In this document: positions 57,040 to 64,000 of the stretch, piece by piece
Layout: every line of letters begins with the position of its first letter
Position numbering within the stretch: position 1 is the first letter of the stretch
Assembly (NCBI GenBank): GCA_963580275.1
Contig: OY756942.1
Location: 33,204,701 to 33,268,700, forward strand
Reading direction: 5' to 3'
DNA from: Crataegus laevigata
Taxonomy: Eukaryota; Streptophyta; Magnoliopsida; Rosales; Rosaceae
DNA length: 64,000 nucleotides
Program-made: the position numbers and the translations under genes
The notes under the pieces: generated by a model
Told to the model about the DNA's origin: nothing
Seen by the model: the letters and a program-made list of their open reading frames with translations, nothing else
The model's database searches: none

Positions 57040-57654
57040 TCAAGGACGGTCAGGTGGTGCCTCGGAAGACGACGGAGCTCCGGGAAGACGCAGAGCCAGA
57101 GTTGGAATCTCCGGAGCCGGAACGCTTGGTGCAACTCCAGATGACGAAGGCAACATAAACCTCGGGAGTAACGCCATAAACCTTTCATGATCACTTTGGA
57201 TCCGACCGTCCGACTCCTGCAGCTGGTCCAGCTTCCTCTTCATGCTGGTCGAGTAACTAGTTGCAAGCAGGTGCAACTCCTTGTTCTCGTGCCTGAGACT
57301 TCTAACTTCTTGCCGGAGACTAGCCACCTCAGCCATCAGCGACTCCACCTGACGAGACCGGGCAAGCAGGCGCTGGCCCATGTTTGAAACTGTGCCGGCA
57401 CACTGGACACTGAGAGCAAGAGATTCCTGAACAGCCAGCTCGTCTGACCGCCTGGAAAGCATCCTATTGTCCCTTGGAGTGAGGAGATTTCGAGCAACCA
57501 CCGTAGCGGTTATTTCATTCCTCATCATTGTGTCCCCAACTGTAAGAGGACCGTTGGGGGATATGAAGGACGGACGCCAAATGTTGTCTGGAGAAGACAA
57601 GTCATCATCTTCTCCGACGTTCAAATTAAGACAACGGTCGGAAGGGCAAGACAT
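57040..57654 (-). CDS. Antisense coiled-coil ORF of the Gag-only retrotransposon
   Basis: A 204-codon intact ORF on the strand opposite gag. The middle contains a strong coiled coil (about residues 85-160: SRQVESLMAEVASLRQEVRS, then ENKELH and MKRKLDQLQESDG), with a Pro/Ser-rich C-terminus. An upstream T-rich leader and a TATA-like TTTTTTATAGAGG (about 57760-57772 on the minus strand) give it a possible promoter of its own. No catalytic domain is recognisable. I recall similar short proteins annotated in apple and related genomes, apparently within this repeat family. Function unknown. Confidence 0.7.
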   Translation of the reverse strand: MSCPSDRCLNLNVGEDDDLSSPDNIWRPSFISPNGPLTVGDTMMRNEITATVVARNLLTPRDNRMLSRRSDELAVQESLALSVQCAGTVSNMGQRLLARSRQVESLMAEVASLRQEVRSLRHENKELHLLATSYSTSMKRKLDQLQESDGRIQSDHERFMALLPRFMLPSSSGVAPSVPAPEIPTLALRLPGAPSSSEAPPDRP

Positions 57655-57759
57655 TTTCAGAAGATGTTGAGAAAGAAGAGATCGAAAAAATTAAGATTGC
57701 AGAAATGCAAGAAGGGAGTGTTTACAGAAGGGAGTTCAAGTGTGAGGTGAAACAAGAAT

Positions 57760-57772
57760 TCGCGCCTCTATA
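57760..57772 (-). promoter_or_regulatory. Possible promoter (TATA-like) of the antisense ORF
   Basis: The minus strand reads TTTTTTATAGAGGCGCG about 110 bp upstream of the antisense ATG (57652-57654), with a pyrimidine-rich leader between. Spacing and sequence fit a plant core promoter; there is no direct evidence of transcription. Confidence 0.4.
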
Positions 57773-59299
57773 AAAAAGAAGAAAATGAAGAAGCGCTCAT
57801 CAGAGATCAAAGAAGCACTCCTCTCACAAATCAAAGAGTGACGCTCATTTCTCGAAAGCCGGAGTCCTGTCTCGAAAAGAGCCGTTCCTCTATCAAAAGC
57901 TGGGCTTGACTCAGAAATCACGTGGCATCGGCTTTTCCAGTTTGTCATCACTCGTCACATGCGTCGCATGCAGCTTGGAGCGTTGCGAAAACCGCGAGCC
58001 GCACCCGGATTTGAACCCCGGTTTTCAAAAGATCATCATTCCAGTTTGTCATCACTCGTCGCATGCGCAGTCAGCTTCGCAGAAATCACGGACGGCTTTG
58101 TCAGAAAGCGCACGACGGGTACTGTTCATCCATCACCGGCTGCCGACAAATAGTGCGGGAATAGTTCCGGTTGAGGAAGAAAAAAATTTCTATAAGTCTC
58201 GACCTTCGCCTTCCACATCAAAGGCACACCTTCACACCCTCTCAACCTCCCAACCTCTCAACCTCTCAACCTCTCTTCATCTCTGAGAATGTATTCTCAA
58301 AGAAACCTTTCGAGTCACTCAGTGTTCTTCATCCCTTGGAACACCCTAGAAAACAAATCATCCAAAGCAAAAATATTTCATATTAAAAAGGTTAAAAGCA
58401 AAAGTATCTCATATTACGCTTTCTCCTCACTTTCATCTGAAGAACATGGAGAAAGTGAGATCCTGATTGCTTACCTAGTCTTGCTCTCGAGTACTCATCT
58501 CAGACCCCTCCCAACCCACTTCAAAAATAAACCTGTGTAGAGGTGCTTCTTCAAAAGCAAAAGTACCTCACAGACGAAGCAGGAGGAGTCTGAGTTGCAT
58601 CCAGATGAAGGCAGAGTCTGAGATGATCCAAGAGTTCAAGAAGATGCCACACCTGCGTGGAGACCGGAGTACTTGAAGCATGTGGAGACAACGTGCTGGA
58701 ACCCTTCCCTAATTGCTTACCTAGCATTACTCTCGAGCAGTCATCTTCAACTAATTTTGGAAGCTAGAAAAAATGATGAGTCGCTAAGAAGTGATGTTCT
58801 GATGCTTTCATGGGAATTTTTGCAGTATAGCTAATCTCCACATTGAATGTTTTGGAGCGGCATTTCCAATTGCTTTCATGGAAATTTTTGCATTAAAAAA
58901 AAAAATACTGCAAAAGAAGATGCCAGACCTGCATGAAGATCCGACTACTTGAAGCATGTGGAGACAACGTGCTGAATCAACCTTCAAGACCAAGCCGCGA
59001 CAGCCCCTTGGAGAAATCAAGACCCGATTCAAGATCAAGTGTCCAACACCCTTGAAGCAACCTTCAAGATCAAGCCTCAACGGCCCTTGGAGAAATCAAA
59101 AGCCCGATTCAAGATCAGGTGTTCATCGCCCTTGAATCAAAACCAGTTCAAGATGAAAGCTGTGGAAAAATCACAAAACCCGATCCAAGATCAAGCCTCG
59201 ACGGCCCTTGGATCAAACGTCTACATTAAGGGACTTCAAAGACGCATCTTCTACACGTGACAAGCACATGTATACGACACGCTTTGAAGTGGGGGCATT
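57773..59299 (+). other. 3' internal region of the Gag-only element with LTR-like modules
   Basis: Contains a short CAACCTCT direct repeat series (about 58238-58272) and, from about 58975 to 59215, four copies of the AAGATCAAGCC-(C/T)CGACGG-type module also found in the LTRs. A plus-strand ATAAGTCTCGACC near 58190 might be a second start region. Ends in the polypurine tract AAGTGGGGGCA just before 59300. Confidence 0.6.
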
Positions 59300-60179
59300 T
59301 GTAGACAATGAAATTTTAGTAAATAAATGTTGACCAATGGTCAAAATTTTAACACTCGTGTATTACATAAATTGTACACATATTGTGTGATTCGACGAAA
59401 ATTCGAAAAGAGTTAGAAAAGCTGTCAAACAAGACACGTGTCAACACCTGGCAGAGACGGCTTATTTCATCTGGGATATTATATTCAAAATTAGGCCTTG
59501 GAAAATTCTATAAATAGAAGCCAATTTCATTCATTTCATTTCACCAATTCACAAATACATTTCTCTACTCCCAAATTGGAAGAGAATTCTCTGGAAGTTC
59601 GTTCTTCGTTCTTCGTTCTTCGTTCTTCGTTCTTCGTTCTTCGTTCATCGTTCTTCGAGATCAAGCCCCAACGGCCCTTGAAGAAAACTTCGCCAAAACC
59701 TTTGAAGAATCAACAAGCACCTTGGTCACGTGCCGATTCTTAATCCAAGATCAAGCCCCGACGGCCCCTTGGATCAACACAACTGTTCTTCAAGATCAGA
59801 AGCCCTTGAAGATCCATTCATCCATTCATCGTTCATCGTTCATCCATCTTCTTCAAGATCAAGCCCCGACGGCCCTTGAAGCAACATTCATCCACCCTCC
59901 AAGATCAAGCCCCGACGGCCCTTGGAATCAATACATTCATCCTTCAAGAATCGAAGCGCCAAACAGCCCCTTCGGATCAACATCATCAACAAACCCGCAT
60001 CACTGTTCATCCAAGGATTAAGCCCAGCGGCCCTTTGGATCAACAGCCCATCAACAAAATCCCTATCTTACGAAGATAGAATCAGAGGAACAAATAGAGA
60101 TTGTAACCCAAAATTCATCAAATAACAAATATATTTTGTACACGTGTTCTTGTTCCTTCAGGAAATTTTCGTGTTTACA
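59300..60179 (+). repeat. 3' LTR of the Gag-only retrotransposon (880 bp)
   Basis: Same length as the 5' LTR and nearly identical to it. Differences seen: GTTAACC versus GTTGACC near the start, CCTTAGATC versus CCTTGGATC, and AAGCACC versus AAGCGCC. Confidence 0.95.
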
Positions 60180-60293
60180 ACGTATAAGTGAGAGGTTTGA
60201 TTCTTGCCAAAGCAAATTCGAATCACATTATTGCTAGGTTATTGCAAGAGTAAGCTCACCCTCTCCTCCTTAATTTAGATAATATTGTTTTTT
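60180..60293 (+). mobile_element. SINE-like element, 3' part
   Basis: AGGTTTGATTCTTGCCAAAG and CACATTATTGCTAG match the 37.39-37.44 kb part of the SINE-like element; it ends in a TTAATTTAGATAATATTG-T-run tail. Joined to 51538-51576 it makes one copy. Confidence 0.6.
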
Positions 60294-60987
60294 TTTTTTT
60301 GTAAAGAACTTATCCATCGTGCATTGATTGATATCCCACAAATTATAAAATTTATCAAATTCAAATAATGTTTTTAAAATAAAGTTATAATAATTACTTA
60401 AAAATAAAAAATCTAGCAAAAAAAATAATGTACCTGCATAATTAATAATATATTTTAATAAATAACTATTGATATATTTTATAATATAAAATAAATACAT
60501 GTAAATGTAATTAGCATATAAATTAAATTAAAAAATGGGTACATATTAAATTTAAAACTATAGGTACAAATTAAAACTAAAAATATTAGTACAAATTAAA
60601 AAAATGGATAAAAATTAAAAATAAAAATATATGAAAGTTACTAAAAATATTAATAATAATGTTTTCCAATTTTAAAATTACGATATGCTGACATGTAAAA
60701 TAATTTAATCTTTAAATAATGACGCGGATAAAAGTGAAAAGACGGACAAAATAGCAAGTTAGTTCCCACCAACTGTTTCCAACCCGAAGACGACGTCGTC
60801 TTGTTGTACCCAACATAAATGCTTTGCGTTTAAATCTTTATCGTTGAAAGAGGGAGCGAAGGACAGAGAAAAAAACTCGACTGAGACAAAAGAGGGCGGA
60901 GGAGAGGAGGCGAATTGTGGATGACGACGACGGCGACTGCAACCGTTGTATGAACCGACTTTGTTGTGAGTTGAAGAGGATTGAGAA
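60294..60987. other. AT-rich spacer and COG3 5' region
   Basis: 60.3-60.72 kb is very AT-rich with loosely repeated ATTAAAA-(A/T)GGTAC-type phrases. From about 60.74 kb composition changes, and the CT/GA-rich 60.84-60.98 kb should be the COG3 leader. No TATA box seen. Confidence 0.5.
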
Positions 60988-63900
60988 ATGGCGGCAAGCA
61001 AACCCGGCGTTCCGAAATCTGGAGCCATTTCCAAGGGCTACAACTTCGCATCTCACTGGGAACAGGTGCTTCATCGTCTTCTTCTTCTCTCTCTCCCCCT
61101 CTTTGCCATAGATTCATAATTCTCCATTGAAACAACGCCTTTTACGTCTACATCTGAGTTTTGTGCAATTTTCTCCGCTTTATTGCAATTAGCTTGCTTC
61201 AGATCGGATCGGTTCGGATCGGATCCTCTCGATGTGAATTTTGATGTATTGCTTTCTTTCCTCTGCAGAAAACTCCGTTATCGGAGCAGCAGCAAGCAGC
61301 CATTACAACGCTCGCGCATTGCATTGCAGAGCGGCCGTTCCCACCCAATTTGGCTCAGGACCGCACCACAGGCCACCAGAATGGCCTAACTGTCTCCACC
61401 AAGGACAGCTCTTTCGGCTTGGAACACTCCGCCGCCATTGAAGCTGTTCTTGTCAATACGAATCAGGTACATTTTCGCCATCACATTCCGTTGTCTATTA
61501 CAATTCGAAGGCTTTCTCACTGAAATTACCTTTTTCTACTTGCAGTTTTACAAATGGTTTACAGATCTTGAAGCAGCATTGAAGTCGGAGGTTAGTAATC
61601 GATTCTTGCAGCAAACTTATGTTGTAATTAAGTGTAAGTATAAGCTCATTGCACATAAATTTTTCACATTTTAGACAGAGGAGAAGTATCGACACTATGT
61701 AGACACTTTGACAGAACGCATTCAGACATGTGATGGCATACTTGGTCAGGTAATGGCGATATATCCATCGGTATCGTTGAAGCCATCTTTGTTTTAACTT
61801 GTTGTGCTTGTTTGAAAAAGCTGGTTCCGTTCTGTGCAGGTGGATGACACCCTAGAGTTGTTTAATGAACTACAGAACCAGCATCAAGCAGTAGCAACAA
61901 AGACTAGAACCCTTCACGATGCTTGCGATAGATTGGTGGGACTTTCTTTCTAATGTTACCTCTTTTATTTCGTCCACTTCCTTGGTGTCAGATTAATTCA
62001 CGGTTGTAGGAGCCTGGAAACTTATTTAAAACTTGATGTATCCTCATTTTTCATTTGCAGTTAATAGAGAAACAACGGCTGATCGAGTTTTCGGAAGCAC
62101 TCCGTAGTAAGCTCAACTACTTTGATGAATTGGAGAATGTAAGGTTTGAATCTACCTTACCTAGAGATATTTTGTTTGCTGACCTTGTGGTTTTGTTAAA
62201 TATATGTGGTGATGCATAGGAGCATGGATAAAATTTTATTTTTGAACTAACAATTTAATTGATTCTTTTTCCAAAGCCTTTTAAGTTTTAAAAAATCCGC
62301 CTGAGTCAGTTTCTCCTTAGTATGAATTCTCCTTATCAGGCATTACTTTGTAGTGCTACATTGAAGTTAATATACTTTGAAGCTTTGTGCCAAGGATGGT
62401 ACCTTCATTTTTTTGTTTGGATGTGTGAGAAAATATCATGATGCACAAATTGTGTATGTAATAGAAACCACATAATATATTTATATATTCATCTTTTTAG
62501 TATGTTATATATAATTCATGTTTAATTTTTCAACTGTGTGCAGATTACTACCAATTTTTATTCTCCAAACATGAATGTTCTGCATGAGAACTTTCTCCCT
62601 CTTCTCAAACGCCTTGATGAGTGCATATCGTAAGTGGGCTACCTTCTTTGTTAGTAACTGTGTGCAATTCTATGCTTCAGACAGTATTCAGTTAAAATCC
62701 TTGGAAGTTTGTAATTCATACTAGGAAACATTAAGCATTTGATAAAGATATATTTATTGGATTAGAACTTACTGGTTTCAAACAATTTGTGCATTCTTTA
62801 GGTACGTCGAAAGCAATCCACAGTATGCAGAATCCAGTGTTTACCTGCTCAAATTTCGAAAATTGCAGGTATAATTTGCAAGAGCGTTGATTAGGTGAAT
62901 AGTATAGAACAGAGATTATCTTCCAGTAAGATTAATTTGACCTTCAATAATATATAATTTACTTGTTTTGGACAGTCTCGAGCCTTGGGAATGATTCGTT
63001 CTCATGTACTCTCAGTTCTCAAAGGTGCTTCTTCTCAGGTAATGTTAACTTATCGAACTGAATTACCATTAACACATCGTAGTAGACTTCTGTCTTAATA
63101 TGCATTAATGTATATTACATGGCTTTGAATTATGGACACTGTCTTGCATCAGGTACAAGCAGCTATCCGGGGCAGTGGTGGCAATAACACATCTATTTCT
63201 GAGGGTGTAGAAGCATCTGTTATATATGTCCGTTTCAAGGCAGCAGCAAGTGAGGTAACATTAATTATGCTTTTAATTTGATTAATGCATTTAACCAGCC
63301 AGGGTGTGAAAAGTTAAAAGCAAGATGTGTCTGGAAAATATTTTTAAGTTCTACCCTACTTTTTGAATGCGAGTGTGCAACTGTGTTCTTTTAGTTTTTA
63401 ACTTTACACTTGTTTGTGTTGATGTCTAACAAGTAGAGTCCTTGCAGCTTAAGCCAGTGCTGGAGGAAATTGAAAGCAGAGCATCAAGGAAAGAATATAC
63501 TCAGATCCTTACAGAATGCCACAAACTATACTGTGAACAGAGACTTTCGTTGGTGAGCTGATGAAATTTTTTTTATTTTGAAAAGGATCATTAGTTGTTT
63601 ACCGTACTAATTCATTCCTTCATTTTATGACTTGTAATCAATCCACCTTTTTAATGCATTTTCAGGTAAGAGGAATAGTACATCAACGAATATCCGAATT
63701 TGCGAAGAAAGAGGCCTTGCCATCACTGACTAGATCTGGATGTGCATATCTAATGCAGGTAAGATATAAATGCTACAAGGACATTCATTGAGGAAAGACT
63801 CCTTAAAAAGAAATACAAGCGAAAGATTTGTCTATCATTGAATATAAGGTGAGGATGGGGTGATTGACCCTGTCCTCTTTAATGATAGCGGGCAGTATCT

Positions 63901-64000
63901 TTGATGTTTGATGTAATGTGATATGCAACTTATTCTCATGTATGAATTTGAGCTGCATACATTGTGAACATTTATGTTATAGGACAGCAAAGTTTCCATT
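60988..64000 (+). CDS. COG3: Conserved oligomeric Golgi complex subunit 3, 5' part (gene continues past the window)
   Basis: COG3 is a lobe-A subunit of the COG vesicle-tethering complex that works in retrograde traffic in the Golgi. Twelve exons can be traced: 60988-61065, 61269-61466, 61546-61590, 61675-61749, 61840-61935, 62061-62138, 62544-62629, 62802-62868, 62976-63038, 63153-63254, 63448-63552, 63666-63758. All are GT-AG and in phase, encoding about 362 residues of a protein usually near 780. Key segments are SKGYNFASHWEQ, KWFTDLEAALKSE, DTLELFNELQNQHQAVATKT, LNYFDELENITTNFYSPNMN, ALGMIRSHVLSVLKGASSQ, and FAKKEALPSLTRSGCAYLMQ. Residues from there on must lie beyond the window. A TATAG-GACAGCAAAG stretch at about 63975-64000 might be another exon start, but it does not fit what I recall of the next COG3 exon. 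Confidence 0.95.

Larger units (their letters stand above)
51577..60179 (+). mobile_element. Young non-autonomous LTR retrotransposon (Gag-only, TR-GAG/LARD-like), 8.6 kb
   Basis: 880-bp LTRs (51577-52456 and 59300-60179) start TGTAGACAATG and end GTTTACA, with a perfect 5-bp TSD, ACGTA (51572-51576, 60180-60184). A PBS-like TTTGGCACGCCCAGTGGGAC follows the 5' LTR and a polypurine tract (AAGTGGGGGC) precedes the 3' LTR. Inside are a long intact gag ORF (52538-54235), non-coding sequence, a piece of host gene (about 55.17-55.44 kb), and an antisense coiled-coil ORF (57040-57654). There is no protease, RT, RNase H or integrase, so it depended on another element's enzymes. I count three LTR-LTR differences in 880 bp, meaning recent insertion. 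The Gag type suggests the gypsy lineage. Confidence 0.93.

Noticed and set aside
63982..64000. Exon 13 of COG3 beginning GACAGCAAAG
   Set aside because: Preceded by TATAG, but the encoded residues do not match the expected continuation after SGCAYLMQ in COG3. Window ends too soon to tell.

Overview
This is a stretch of plant nuclear DNA. Short GT-AG introns, many non-coding repeats and plant-type gene families all point that way. The repeat families (a 5S-bearing Cassandra TRIM, Mutator-type MITEs, a Gag-only LTR element with an antisense coiled-coil ORF) and the gene sequences suggest a woody rosid, most likely Rosaceae of the apple/pear group. The family assignment is inference from remembered repeat and protein character; no search was run.

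Layout. 1-10.6 kb is gene-free and holds a decayed Ty1-copia retrotransposon (2401-7707, TSD TAAGA) and a non-autonomous hAT element (9604-10475, TSD CTTGCAGC). 10.7-45.6 kb is a same-strand cluster of type-I pectin methylesterase (PME) genes, each with an N-terminal inhibitor-like (PMEI) domain: four intact models (10704-13448, 17675-20243, 29151-31314, 43383-45585) and two pseudogenes. The pseudogenes (21.35-22.18 kb and 25.27-27.79 kb) are second copies of the first two genes, made by one tandem segmental duplication (about 12.5-21.1 kb copied to 21.15-28.4 kb). 32-42.3 kb is a transposon hub: LINE 3' end, MULE-type MITEs, two rearranged Cassandra arrays, a SINE, and a very long probable solo LTR with a nested hAT-like element. 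45.6-48.8 kb is sparse, with a TAF1B-like gene fragment, tandem repeats and a MITE. 48.9-51.3 kb is a complete nine-exon RAD51 recombinase gene. 51.6-60.2 kb is a very young 8.6-kb non-autonomous LTR retrotransposon (TSD ACGTA; about 3 differences between 880-bp LTRs) that encodes Gag but no polymerase, carries a fragment of a methylthioribulose-1-phosphate dehydratase gene, and has an antisense coiled-coil ORF. 61.0 kb to the window end is the 5' half of COG3, a Golgi tethering-complex subunit.

How the genes relate. The PMEs demethylesterify cell-wall homogalacturonan; the PMEI-like pro-region is normally removed at RRLL/RKLL-type motifs, visible in all four genes. The four belong to clearly different subgroups. 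One (29151) is a membrane-anchored, pollen-VGD-like type and carries two substitutions at catalytic-site positions. RAD51 (DNA repair/recombination) and COG3 (Golgi trafficking) are unrelated housekeeping neighbours.

The most unusual things are the lopsided fate of the duplicated PME pair, the altered active site of the 29151 gene, the recently active Gag-only retrotransposon with captured host sequence and an antisense gene, and the rearranged 5S-containing TRIM arrays.
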